This document shows positions 19,766 to 28,742 of a DNA stretch of 64,000 nt, one piece after another. The translations under genes and the position numbers were made by a program. The notes under the pieces were generated by a model, which searched no databases, was not told the origin of the DNA, and worked only from the letters and a program-made list of their open reading frames with translations. The stretch comes from an uncultured Clostridia bacterium (GTDB lineage: Bacteria > Bacillota > Clostridia > TANB77 > CAG-465), in assembly GCA_934169925.1 (NCBI GenBank), contig CAKPOO010000005.1, positions 20,886 through 84,885 on the forward strand, in the 5' to 3' direction. How positions within the stretch are numbered: position 1 is the first letter of the stretch; each line of letters starts with the position of its first letter.

Positions 19766-19791
19766 AACACCAGTAAATATTACTGATGTTT
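19766..19791 (-). terminator. Hairpin terminator after secF
   Basis: An 11-bp inverted repeat with one mismatch (AACACCAGTAA / TTACTGATGTT) and flanking A/T runs lies just beyond the secF stop at 19815. Confidence 0.7.
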
Positions 19792-19814
19792 TATAATAAA
19801 TATTTCTATACTAA

Positions 19815-20732
19815 TTATTTCTTCTTGTTTTTTGTAGATCTTTTTTCCATGAATTTTTCATATATGATCCAAAGTGGTGATACAATAAACATTGAAGAAT
19901 ATGTACCAACTATAACACCAAGAATTAATGGTAATGAAAATTGCATTAAAACTTCTTGATTATTTACAAAAGCAAATATAAATACTACTATTACAGTTAC
20001 AACTGTAGTAAGTGATGTAACAATTGTTCTACCTAAACATTGTGTTAAACTTATATTTACTATTTCATTTAGATCTTTAGATCTTAATACTTTTTTTCTA
20101 TTTTCTCTTATTCTATCAAATACAACTATTGTATCGTTTATTGAATAACCAATAATTGTTAAAATAACAGCTACAAAAGTAGTATTTATTGGGAATTTTA
20201 TTACTCCATAAACAGCTATAATAAATAAAGAATCATGAATTAAAGCTATAATAGCAGCAATTGCAGCACCAACACCTAAAGTTTTAAATCTTATTATTAT
20301 ATATAATAAAATTAATACTATTGCAACACCAATTGCAAGTAGTGCTGAATTTAATAATTCTTTACTATATGATGCTTGAATATTTCTTGTTGAAGGTTCA
20401 CTCATAGTTGGATATTTTTCTTCTAAAGCTGCTATAACTTTATCTAAAGTTTCTGTTTCTAATGGATCTGTAGTAATAGATACTGCATTATTTCCACTTG
20501 ATTTTCTTTGAACTAAAACACTAGTTCCAGTTATATCTTTTACAATACTTTGAATTTCGTTATTATCAAATTCACAGTTTAATTCAGCTGAAATAGATGT
20601 ACCACCTTTAAAGTCAACATCAAATTTATATCCTGTAATTAGACCATAAGCAATTCCACCTACTATTACTAAAAAAGAGATAATCATATATACATATTTA
20701 TATTTCATAAAGTTAATTGTTTTTTCTTGCAT
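19815..20732 (-). CDS. secF: Protein translocase subunit SecF
   Basis: The start is set at ATG 20730-20732, which follows GGAGG in the last codons of secD; a longer reading frame upstream overlaps secD and has no ribosome site. The protein of 305 residues has six membrane segments, the first-loop motif YKFDVDFKGGTSI, the GYSINDTIVVFDRIREN motif of the RND-like core, and R..IVTSLTT. With SecD it uses the proton gradient to help proteins leave the SecYEG channel. Confidence 0.95.
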   Translation of the reverse strand: MQEKTINFMKYKYVYMIISFLVIVGGIAYGLITGYKFDVDFKGGTSISAELNCEFDNNEIQSIVKDITGTSVLVQRKSSGNNAVSITTDPLETETLDKVIAALEEKYPTMSEPSTRNIQASYSKELLNSALLAIGVAIVLILLYIIIRFKTLGVGAAIAAIIALIHDSLFIIAVYGVIKFPINTTFVAVILTIIGYSINDTIVVFDRIRENRKKVLRSKDLNEIVNISLTQCLGRTIVTSLTTVVTVIVVFIFAFVNNQEVLMQFSLPLILGVIVGTYSSMFIVSPLWIIYEKFMEKRSTKNKKK

Positions 20733-20733
20733 A

Positions 20734-22038
20734 TTATTCTTCAACCTCCTTTTTAGCACCAAATATCCATCTGTTTTTATTAGCAAGCATAATTATTTGT
20801 TTTAGAGCAAATTTTGTTAAAACAATAGCTGTAAATAAACTTACAATTACACCAATTGCTAGTGTTATACCAAATCCTTTTACTGTACCTGTTCCAAATA
20901 TGTATAGTAAAATTGCTACTGTACATGTTGTTATATTACCATCGATTATAGCTGCCATCGCATTTTTAAAGCTTCTTTCAAAAGCTCTATCAGCTGATAC
21001 AACTTTACCTTTCATTTCTTCTTTAAATCTTTCAAAAATTATTACGTTTGCATCAACTGCCATACCTATTGATAATATTAAACTTGCAATACCTGGTAAA
21101 GTTAAGCTTATACCAGTTATAGTCATTATAAGTAAAGTAATAGAAATATATGCAACTAAACTTAAACTTGCAATAACCCCTGGTACTTTATATAAAACAA
21201 TTAAGATAATTGCTATTACTATTAAAGCAACAATTGCAGCTTTTATACTTATTGATAAAGCTTGTTGACCTATATATGGACCAACATAATCTTTACTAAT
21301 ACAATTTAATGTAACTGGTAAAGCACCTGAATCAATTAGTAATGCTAAATTTTGAGCTTCTTCTTTTCTTTCAGCATAAGAACTACTTGATCCCATAGTA
21401 ATTATAGCTGTTGAAGATTCAATTTTTTCATTTACTGTAGGTTCTGATATAGATTCATCATCAAGATAAATTCCAAGTGTACTTCCTGCAACAGCTTCTG
21501 TAGCAGCAGCAAATTTAGTTGTACCCTCTTCACTAAAAGTTAAAACAACGTGTGGTGATGGAAGACCTGTTGTATCAACAGCTTCATCACTATATTTTGC
21601 AGATTTTATATCTGTTCCTGATAATAAAACATTACCATTTTTATCTCTAAATTCAACTTTAGCTGTTTTATCAAGACCTTTTACCACTTCTAATGGATCT
21701 GCAGATTCATCTTTGTTTGAAGTAGGAATTTCGATATATATTTGACTAGTTGCTTCATCTGTTCTAACTATATAATCAAATATATTTGCTTTTTCTAATC
21801 TTTTTTTCATGACTACTGAAGCCTTTGATAAATCTTCTGCTGAAGCATTAGATCCATCATCAAGTTTAGCTTCATAAACAATTGTAACACCACCACTAAT
21901 ATCTAGTCCGGTATTTATATTTTTAACACTTTTTATTATAGTTTTATCTCCAATTTTTAGCCCAAATATAGCTAAATATGCAAGTACTAAAACAAATACA
22001 ACAAAAAGTATTAGTTTTAAAACATTTTCCTTTTTCAA
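20734..22038 (-). CDS. secD: Protein translocase subunit SecD
   Basis: The protein has 434 residues: one N-terminal membrane helix, the extracellular P1 domain with GLDISGGVTIVYEA, DKTAKVEFRD and ATEAVAGSTLGIYLDDE-type motifs, then five membrane segments including MAVDANVIIFERFKEEM. It forms a complex with SecF, and secF starts right at its end. AGGAGG precedes the start. Confidence 0.95.
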   Translation of the reverse strand: MKKENVLKLILFVVFVLVLAYLAIFGLKIGDKTIIKSVKNINTGLDISGGVTIVYEAKLDDGSNASAEDLSKASVVMKKRLEKANIFDYIVRTDEATSQIYIEIPTSNKDESADPLEVVKGLDKTAKVEFRDKNGNVLLSGTDIKSAKYSDEAVDTTGLPSPHVVLTFSEEGTTKFAAATEAVAGSTLGIYLDDESISEPTVNEKIESSTAIITMGSSSSYAERKEEAQNLALLIDSGALPVTLNCISKDYVGPYIGQQALSISIKAAIVALIVIAIILIVLYKVPGVIASLSLVAYISITLLIMTITGISLTLPGIASLILSIGMAVDANVIIFERFKEEMKGKVVSADRAFERSFKNAMAAIIDGNITTCTVAILLYIFGTGTVKGFGITLAIGVIVSLFTAIVLTKFALKQIIMLANKNRWIFGAKKEVEE

Positions 22039-22195
22039 GTTAACCCCTCCTAAACACGATTATTATACTATCTTTAAAAATCATAGTCAATGATTTTCTC
22101 TTATTTTTCTACATATATAGCTATATATTTCATGTTTGTTACAACAATTATTACACTAATATTACATATGCTTTTTTTACTTAAAATGGACAAAT

Positions 22196-22223
22196 AAAAA
22201 GGCACTATGACAAGTGCCTTTTT
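22196..22223 (-). terminator. Hairpin terminator ending the glycolipid-like operon
   Basis: A perfect 11-bp inverted repeat, AAAAAGGCACT (22196-22206) with AGTGCCTTTTT (22213-22223), lies just beyond the stop codon at 22238. Confidence 0.85.
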
Positions 22224-22237
22224 AAAATATAACAATA

Positions 22238-22852
22238 CTAATTCTTTAAACTATCTTTAAATTCTTTTGTAGAATCAATATCTTTATTTAAATCTTCTTT
22301 TTGTGCATTTATTTCTTTTTCTTTGTTATTATGATCATGTATTAACCCATCTATTATAGCATATTCATCTTCAGGTGTTTTAATACCATATACAACAAGT
22401 CCGTTATTTCTACCATTTTCCGCATTAGTATGTATTATTATAATACCAAAGCCAAATATTCTATCCCAAACAGTTCTTCTTAATTCAACTTCTTTTACAT
22501 TGCTATACATTATCTTTTTTCTATGTTGATTTAAAAAACTATCTTCATAAATCAAATACTCTTTATAAAAAGTATAAGTTATATACTTATATTGTAATAT
22601 TTTCATTATAACATTAACAGCTAATATTATGTATAAAAATATATCAATAACTACAATTCCAGTTTTTATAATACTATCAGAAACACCTAAAGAATTAAAG
22701 AAAAAATTACTTGTATTTATCATTATAGTTAAAATTGTAAATAAAAGTGCTATTAATAATGAATTTTTTATTTTTCTTCCTGTTGGCATAAATAGTTCAT
22801 AAGCAAAACTAAACTTTGGACTAATTTTTAAAACTTCTTCATTTTCTTCCAT
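22238..22852 (-). CDS. PH-domain membrane protein (YdbS/bPH2-like)
   Basis: The protein has 204 residues. Two membrane segments (about residues 28-48 and 60-85) precede a domain with YKYITYTFYKEYLIYEDSF and NVKEVELRRTVWDRIFGFGIIIIHT, the usual signature of bacterial PH domains of the YdbS type. A charged tail follows. It is the last gene of a seven-gene operon (28412 to 22238), 18 bases after the acyl ligase gene. It may be a membrane scaffold for the lipid enzymes; this is inference. Confidence 0.75.
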   Translation of the reverse strand: MEENEEVLKISPKFSFAYELFMPTGRKIKNSLLIALLFTILTIMINTSNFFFNSLGVSDSIIKTGIVVIDIFLYIILAVNVIMKILQYKYITYTFYKEYLIYEDSFLNQHRKKIMYSNVKEVELRRTVWDRIFGFGIIIIHTNAENGRNNGLVVYGIKTPEDEYAIIDGLIHDHNNKEKEINAQKEDLNKDIDSTKEFKDSLKN

Positions 22853-22870
22853 AAAAATAATCTCCTACAA

Positions 22871-24706
22871 CTACCTTTTTATCTTCATTGTTGTTGTTTT
22901 ATCAAATTCTTTTTGTTTAACTTCTACCTTTTTTACTCTTTTATATGAAGGTAATTTTTCGTTTATTTCTTTAATTTTCTCCATTAACATTTCTTGGATT
23001 TTTTCATTTTCTGATGAATCTACAGAATATTTTTTGCTTATATATTGATAATTAGGGAATATCATAGCTGTTATTACTAAATCATCTTTCATAGTACTTT
23101 CTTTTCCTACTACAACACATTCTTTTACTTCAGCAAGATTTCCAATTAATAGCTCTAATTCTTCTGGATAAATATTCTTACCATTTTTTGTAACAATAAC
23201 ATTTTTACATCTTCCTGTTACAAACACATTTTGTTTTTGATCGATATATCCTATATCACCAGAATGGAACCAACCATCAACAACTACTTCATCAGTCTTT
23301 TCTTTATCTTTATAATAACCAAGCATTAAAGTATCACTTTTTATTAGTATTTCTCCCTCACCGTTTTCATTTGGATTATCAATTTTAAATTCAGCACAAT
23401 TAACAGGTTTTCCAACAGAACCTGGTTTTCTATCAAATTCGGGAGTAAGTGCTGCAATTGGAGCAGTTTCAGTAAGTCCATACCCTTGTAGCATTTCAAT
23501 ACCTATATCTTCAAACCATTTAATAATAGTTGCATCAATTGGAGCAGCAGCAGAAACAATAATCCTCATACTTCCACCAAGATTTATTAAGATTTCTTTA
23601 AATACTTTTTGTTTTATATCAATACCAGAATATTTTAAAACATTTGTAACGTAAATCATAGAATTTACTATACTTTCTTTTTTACTGTTTTTTATACTTT
23701 CATTTACTCTTTTATATAGCTTTTCAAGAAGTAAAGGTACTGCAAGCATTACAGTTGGTTTTACCTCTTTCATATCATCAATTAAATATCTTAGTCCTTG
23801 GCAAACCGCAATACTACAACCATATGCCATAGGTAATAAAAATCCAATTGTTGATTCATATGTATGATGTAAAGGTAATACAGAAAAGAAAATATCTGTA
23901 GGTAAAATGTGAACGTAAGTAGAAACAGCATTAATGTTTTGTGCTAAGTTTTTGTTACAAATCATAACACCTTTTGGTTTTGATGTTGTACCTGATGTAA
24001 ATATCAAAACTTTAAATTCATTTTCATCTATTTCTATCTTTAAGAACTCATCATTTCCATTTTCAACTACTTTTTTACCTTCTGAAAGTAAATACTCAAA
24101 GCCTACATTTTCATTTTTTAAGCTTTCTTCTGAGTACATTTCTATAAAATACTTAACTGTAGGTATATCTTTTTTTATACTTTCAAAAATATCTTTTTTC
24201 TTTTTAGAAAAAATAACTGCCTTAGCTCCAGATCTGTTTATAAGATTTATTATTTCATCATTTGAAATATCTTTATCTAAATTTACAGATATATTATCTG
24301 AACATAGTAAACTCATATATGATACATACCATTCATAAGTATTTTCACCAATTACAGCTATCTTTTCATTTTTTATCTTTAAAATTTCTCTTATAGCTGT
24401 TCCAAGTGAAATAACATCTTCTCTAAATTTTCCGTATGTAATTTCTTGAAATGTATCATGCCCAAATTTTTCATGAATAAACACTTTTTCACTATATAAT
24501 CTTGTACTTCTATCAAATACTTCTTTTATAGTCTTATAATTTGTTTTTTCATAATCTTTTGGATTATAATTTCTTCTACCTTTTAGCTTTTTTTCGTCTT
24601 TATTTTTTCCAAATTTTACTTTAATATTTCCAAATTCAGATAAATTATCAAAATTAAATTTTGGTATTTTAAACTCTGGTATTTTGTCACTCTTTAAAAT
24701 ATTCAT
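22871..24706 (-). CDS. AMP-forming long-chain fatty-acid ligase (acyl-CoA/acyl-ACP synthetase)
   Basis: The protein has about 611 residues; the second of two near ATGs was chosen because of its better spacing to GGAAGAG. Motifs of the adenylate-forming family are clear: IFTSGTTSKPKG (about 236-247), LPLHHTYE, GYGLTETAP, HSGDIGYID and VTKNGKNIYPEE. The enzyme activates fatty acids with ATP. The next gene upstream encodes an acyl carrier protein, so it may load that carrier rather than CoA. An N-terminal extension of about 45 basic residues precedes the catalytic domain. Confidence 0.88.
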   Translation of the reverse strand: MNILKSDKIPEFKIPKFNFDNLSEFGNIKVKFGKNKDEKKLKGRRNYNPKDYEKTNYKTIKEVFDRSTRLYSEKVFIHEKFGHDTFQEITYGKFREDVISLGTAIREILKIKNEKIAVIGENTYEWYVSYMSLLCSDNISVNLDKDISNDEIINLINRSGAKAVIFSKKKKDIFESIKKDIPTVKYFIEMYSEESLKNENVGFEYLLSEGKKVVENGNDEFLKIEIDENEFKVLIFTSGTTSKPKGVMICNKNLAQNINAVSTYVHILPTDIFFSVLPLHHTYESTIGFLLPMAYGCSIAVCQGLRYLIDDMKEVKPTVMLAVPLLLEKLYKRVNESIKNSKKESIVNSMIYVTNVLKYSGIDIKQKVFKEILINLGGSMRIIVSAAAPIDATIIKWFEDIGIEMLQGYGLTETAPIAALTPEFDRKPGSVGKPVNCAEFKIDNPNENGEGEILIKSDTLMLGYYKDKEKTDEVVVDGWFHSGDIGYIDQKQNVFVTGRCKNVIVTKNGKNIYPEELELLIGNLAEVKECVVVGKESTMKDDLVITAMIFPNYQYISKKYSVDSSENEKIQEMLMEKIKEINEKLPSYKRVKKVEVKQKEFDKTTTMKIKR

Positions 24707-24737
24707 AAACATCTCTTCCTTTATTGTAGTCTAAAAT

Positions 24738-24983
24738 TTATTTTACTAACCCTTCAATAAAGTCAATAATATCTTTTACTGTAGATTTACCAACAAGTTG
24801 TTCATCTTCAATTTTTACATTATATTTTTTTTCAAGTTTTATAACAAGCTCTGCATAATCAAGAGAGTCTGCTTCTAAATCTTCAAATAATCTATCAGAT
24901 TCTTCAATTTTTGCATTCTTTTCTAACCCTAAAACTTCTATTAATGCCTCTTTAACTTTATTTGCAATTTCTTCTCTATTCAT
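24738..24983 (-). CDS. Acyl carrier protein
   Basis: The protein has 81 residues and is acidic. The phosphopantetheine attachment site is Ser40 in LEADSLDYAELV. It is located between an acyltransferase gene (14 bases upstream) and an acyl-activating ligase (about 26-31 bases downstream), not beside the fatty-acid synthesis genes, so it is probably a dedicated carrier for this operon. AcpS (33158-33556) could modify it. A standard housekeeping ACP role cannot be excluded from the sequence alone. Confidence 0.92.
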   Translation of the reverse strand: MNREEIANKVKEALIEVLGLEKNAKIEESDRLFEDLEADSLDYAELVIKLEKKYNVKIEDEQLVGKSTVKDIIDFIEGLVK

Positions 24984-24997
24984 GATTTCCCCCTAAT

Positions 24998-25777
24998 TTA
25001 TTTTTTTATATACTCAACTAATTTTACATTGCTATTTTTAGCTCTTTCTTTCATACAATTATATACTTCATCACGAAGTGCATTTTTCTGAGCTTTTTTG
25101 CTTAACTCTTTACTTGGTAAAAATGGTCCATCTATATATGAAACTATTCTTACTTTATTATTTTTTCTACCATAAGATTTATATGTGTTAGTTATACAAA
25201 AAACTGGTTTTTCAAACTCAATTGGATATTTAAATGATACATTACTAAAATTTCTAATATCAGTATTAAATGGCCAAATATGAGCTTCTGGATAAATTGT
25301 TATTGCATAATTTTTATCAATCTTATCTTTTATTGCATCTAAGAATTTTTCCATTCCTGAAATCTTATTTGGTATTGGTATAGCTCCTAATTTTTGCACA
25401 AAATTTCCAATAAACTTCATAGATACATTTTCTGGATTAACTATAAAATAATTTCTTTTTGGAAACATTGGAATACTTGGAATAAAGGTATCACCAAATA
25501 TTTGTGTATGATTTACATATACAAAATAACTTGTATCTTTATATTCTTTTAATTTTTCTTTTCCTATATATTTTATATTAAATTTACATCTTGCATATAA
25601 CCATTTTATAGGAAGTGTTAAGATATTTTGCCACAAATATGATGACATATTCCAAAATATATTTTTATGTATGAATTTATAGTTTTCATCAATAATCCTT
25701 GGTGTTATTTTCTTACCAGAAAATTCATCTTTTAATTCATCTTCATAATATACAATTTTTTTATCTTTTATTTTCAT
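24998..25777 (-). CDS. PlsC-type acyltransferase A
   Basis: The protein has 259 residues. The catalytic NHTQIFGD motif (His90 to Asp95, the HX4D signature) and YPEAHIWPF (block III) identify a lysophosphatidate-type or related O-acyltransferase. A hydrophobic stretch about residues 45-62 may anchor it to the membrane. It overlaps the upstream acyltransferase gene by 4 bases (ATGA), a sign of coupling. The acceptor is unknown; it may be a glycerophosphate, a glycolipid or a glycan. Confidence 0.85.
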   Translation of the reverse strand: MKIKDKKIVYYEDELKDEFSGKKITPRIIDENYKFIHKNIFWNMSSYLWQNILTLPIKWLYARCKFNIKYIGKEKLKEYKDTSYFVYVNHTQIFGDTFIPSIPMFPKRNYFIVNPENVSMKFIGNFVQKLGAIPIPNKISGMEKFLDAIKDKIDKNYAITIYPEAHIWPFNTDIRNFSNVSFKYPIEFEKPVFCITNTYKSYGRKNNKVRIVSYIDGPFLPSKELSKKAQKNALRDEVYNCMKERAKNSNVKLVEYIKK

Positions 25778-26643
25778 AACTCTTCATCTTTTTTCAAAGT
25801 TGTATATTCAAGAGGTGTTTTATAAAAATCCTCATAAACATTTTTCCAAACTTCGTAATTTTTATTTTTCATGTTTTCAATATTTTGTTTTACTGTTAAA
25901 CTTTCATCTTGATATATTGGTTTTCCTACATTTATATGATACTCCAATATATTAAATCCATCATCACCAATAATATCACTTTCTGTCATGGTTATAAATA
26001 CAGGAACGACTGGAACATTACATTTTACAGCAATTTTAAATCCACCTGTTTTTAATGGCTTTGGCTTTTTATAGTTCCACCATAAGCTTTGTTCTGGATA
26101 AATTAATACTAAATTACCATTTTTTAATACACTACTTACAGCATCTATAAATGCTTGCATAGTATTTACACTAGAACTAAGCGGTAATGTATTACAATTT
26201 TTAAATAAAAATCCATAAAGTCCTGGAAAATTTGTATAATTTCCTTCTTTTATAACCCTGTATAGTTCACTTGTTTTTGATTTTTTTGACGCTTCATATA
26301 AATATTCCATTGCAAATGAATCAAACGGATTAAAGTGATTGCAAGTAAGTACTGCTCCACCTTTTATATTATCTAGATTTTCAATTCCATTTATTTCTTT
26401 AATAATTAGCTTTTTATCTTCTAACAATTTTTTCATAAATTTTCTTCCGACAAATTTTGCTATTTTATTGTTAATCTTACTAGATAATTTTTTATTTAAG
26501 TAATCCACATTTTCCACTTCAAGTTTAATATTTGGCGGATCTTTTTCAGGATCAATATCAAATTTTCCTTCTCTTTCAAGTTTTTCAATTTCTTTAATTA
26601 TTTCAAGTCTATCTTTAGACTTTTCTATAACTACATCACTCAT
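25774..26643 (-). CDS. PlsC-type acyltransferase B
   Basis: The protein has 289 residues. HX4D motif CNHFNPFDS (His103-Asp108), YPEQSLWW and KTGGFKIAVKCNVPVVPVFI mark a second PlsC-family acyltransferase. It begins 3 bases after the upstream glycosyltransferase gene ends. Having two acyltransferases in one operon suggests two acylation steps, but the acceptor is not shown by the sequence. Confidence 0.85.
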   Translation of the reverse strand: MSDVVIEKSKDRLEIIKEIEKLEREGKFDIDPEKDPPNIKLEVENVDYLNKKLSSKINNKIAKFVGRKFMKKLLEDKKLIIKEINGIENLDNIKGGAVLTCNHFNPFDSFAMEYLYEASKKSKTSELYRVIKEGNYTNFPGLYGFLFKNCNTLPLSSSVNTMQAFIDAVSSVLKNGNLVLIYPEQSLWWNYKKPKPLKTGGFKIAVKCNVPVVPVFITMTESDIIGDDGFNILEYHINVGKPIYQDESLTVKQNIENMKNKNYEVWKNVYEDFYKTPLEYTTLKKDEEL

Positions 26644-26646
26644 ATT

Positions 26647-27576
26647 TTAACCCCTATCATCGCCTACACAGTCAGCTTCAAACTTTGCAAGTTTAATTAA
26701 ATTTTCAGTTTTTATTCTATCTTGTTTTCTATCTTCATCTGTAAATAAAGATTTAACTCTTAATATTTCATCTAAAAATTCAGTTTTCTTTGCATAATTC
26801 CAAAAGTAATCTTTATATTTTATATCTTCAAAATGCCATGGTTTATATGCTAAATTGTAATGAATAAGTTTTATCTTTGACTCATCATATTCTTTATCAG
26901 CTAAACTTTCAAGTGGCATTTTATTCCAAGATTCATCAAGTATTTTTACTCTTCCTTTGCAAATTCTATTTAAATAGTCTTGATCTTGTGCAACAGAAAA
27001 TTTAACTGTATCAAGTAAATATACAAATTTATCGATAAAATTACATTCTCTCATAGCTTTTAAATTCATAAGTAATACACCAGCATTAAAGTAATTTTTA
27101 TAACTTTTAACGCCTACTACTTTTTCTACATAATCAATAAATATTGGAACACTAGTTACTGTTTCATCAGTAGCAGCAGCGACTAAATTACCTTCCATAT
27201 CTGTATTATATAAATTTGCAACATCTTCAATTAATACAATATCACTATCTAAATATAACGCTTTATCATATTCTTTATAAATATCTGGAATAAGTAATCT
27301 ATAGTAAGTTGTTTTTGAGTAATAATCTCTTGTATACAATTTACTAGAAATTTTTTTCAACTCCTCTTGAATATTTACAAATTCAATATCCACATTTTCT
27401 CTTTTAAATTTTAATATTTTTTGCTTGTTTTTTTCAAGAATTGATGTATTTAAAATTTTTATATCATAAAAATTTTCTTTACTTGAATTATCAACTATTG
27501 ATTGAAGTGTAACAGCAAGAAATGGTATATAATTATCATCTGTAGCAAAAAATATTGGTATATTATTTTTATTCAT
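26647..27576 (-). CDS. Family-8-type glycosyltransferase A
   Basis: The protein has 309 residues. FFATDDNYIPFLAVTLQSI is the typical start of GT8 enzymes, and LYLDSDIV (DSD at 110-112) is the metal-binding DXD. Then come FNAGVLLMNL and a Q-D-x-x-N stretch (QDQDYLN). Such enzymes move galactose or glucose from UDP-sugars, often to lipids or wall polymers. AGGAGG precedes the ATG. It follows the second GT8 gene by 11 bases. Confidence 0.88.
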   Translation of the reverse strand: MNKNNIPIFFATDDNYIPFLAVTLQSIVDNSSKENFYDIKILNTSILEKNKQKILKFKRENVDIEFVNIQEELKKISSKLYTRDYYSKTTYYRLLIPDIYKEYDKALYLDSDIVLIEDVANLYNTDMEGNLVAAATDETVTSVPIFIDYVEKVVGVKSYKNYFNAGVLLMNLKAMRECNFIDKFVYLLDTVKFSVAQDQDYLNRICKGRVKILDESWNKMPLESLADKEYDESKIKLIHYNLAYKPWHFEDIKYKDYFWNYAKKTEFLDEILRVKSLFTDEDRKQDRIKTENLIKLAKFEADCVGDDRG

Positions 27577-27587
27577 CGTTAATCCTC

Positions 27588-28412
27588 CTATTTATTTTCA
27601 TACTCTTCTTTCAAAATTAAATATTCTTCTAAGTCTTTATCAAAAGCATGACATTTTAAAATTTCATGTACCTCTTTTATATTCCATTGTTTAAAATTCT
27701 CTGTTCTTGGATATGGAAACCATAACATTCTCTTACAAAAATGACAAATTACAGTGTCTTTTTTATTAAATTTTGATTGTTCGTTGTAAATCCTTGGAAT
27801 TAATTTTTTCCTAGTTGTAGACCAAAAAACGGCATCTTGATCAGCAAATAACAATTTCTTTTTTCTTATTAAATATCTTGCTTTTTTTAGTAATCCTGTT
27901 TTTCTTACCTCTTTCATATTAAAAAGTAACATTCCTGCATTTATATAATCAGGACGTATTACCCAACATCCATATTTTTCTTTAACAGCAGCATATTCAT
28001 AACCTTCAATATCAATGTTATAAAGCATTGATAAATCTCTTCCAACCATCATATCTATATCTAAATATAACAATTTATCAACATCAGGTAACACTATATC
28101 TGCAAGTAATCTTAAAAGTGTGTATGGTGTACAGTATGCTGTTTCATTTTTTGAACCTTTAAATTCATCATCATATACTTTTGTTACATCTATTTTTGTA
28201 ACTTTGTTTTCTTTATTTTTTCTTTTTACAACATCATCTAAAAATGCTACTTGTTTATCTGTTATTGGTAGAAATTTTTCGTTAAGTCTTGTAGCATCCA
28301 TTGTAAAAATATAACAATTTATTGGCTCTTTTGTTCTGTTTATTATTGATACAAGCTCTGTTAAAGCTCCATCAAAAACTTTATCATTTCCACATAAAAG
28401 TAAATTTATCAT
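27588..28412 (-). CDS. Family-8-type glycosyltransferase B (first gene of the operon)
   Basis: The start at 28410-28412 follows AGGATAGGAG; an earlier open-frame extension lacks a ribosome site and contains promoter-like DNA. The protein has 274 residues. LLYLDIDMMV (DID at 118-120) is the DXD motif, followed by YINAGMLLFNM and a FADQDAVFW stretch, typical of GT8. C-terminal Arg/Lys-rich text with CHFCKR (two Cys) is unusual. It heads a seven-gene operon with another GT8, two acyltransferases, an ACP, a ligase and a PH protein. Confidence 0.85.
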   Translation of the reverse strand: MINLLLCGNDKVFDGALTELVSIINRTKEPINCYIFTMDATRLNEKFLPITDKQVAFLDDVVKRKNKENKVTKIDVTKVYDDEFKGSKNETAYCTPYTLLRLLADIVLPDVDKLLYLDIDMMVGRDLSMLYNIDIEGYEYAAVKEKYGCWVIRPDYINAGMLLFNMKEVRKTGLLKKARYLIRKKKLLFADQDAVFWSTTRKKLIPRIYNEQSKFNKKDTVICHFCKRMLWFPYPRTENFKQWNIKEVHEILKCHAFDKDLEEYLILKEEYENK

Positions 28413-28517
28413 AAATACTCCTATCCTACAAACTGTATTGACTTTCGTTATTCTATCATATAATTTATAAATTTGCAACTATAGTTTTTACTTAATTTTC
28501 TAGTGTTTTGAGCTCAA

Positions 28518-28556
28518 AAAAGTACTATTAATTTGATTAAAATTAATAGCACTTTT
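28518..28556 (-). terminator. Hairpin terminator after the ferredoxin gene
   Basis: An approximately 15-bp inverted repeat with one mismatch (AAAGTACTATTAATT / AATTAATAGCACTTT) sits just beyond the stop codon of the ferredoxin at 28560, with a T-run on the minus strand. Confidence 0.75.
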
Positions 28557-28559
28557 ATA

Positions 28560-28730
28560 TTATTCTTGTTCTGGAGCACATACTGGACAAATTGATTCAC
28601 ATGTTCCACAATCAATACACATAGATTTATCTATTTCGTATTTTTCTTCACCTTCTGTTATAGCAGCAACTGGACATTCAGCAGCGCAACTTCCACATTT
28701 TATACATTTATTTGTTATTCTATATGCCAT
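28560..28730 (-). CDS. 2[4Fe-4S] ferredoxin
   Basis: The gene encodes 56 residues, too short for most ORF lists. Both cluster motifs are complete: CIKCGSCAAECP (residues 9-20) and CIDCGTCESICP (38-49). There is an extra Cys at 51. This is a typical small clostridial ferredoxin, carrying electrons at low potential between oxidoreductases in the cytoplasm. GGGGGTG lies before the ATG. It ends the ricT-containing cluster, 13 bases downstream of ricT. Confidence 0.95.
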   Translation of the reverse strand: MAYRITNKCIKCGSCAAECPVAAITEGEEKYEIDKSMCIDCGTCESICPVCAPEQE

Positions 28731-28742
28731 AAATAGCACCCC

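Noticed and set aside
20717..21268. 183-codon plus-strand open frame
   Set aside because: It is antisense to secD/secF; its residues reflect the reverse complement of membrane helices.
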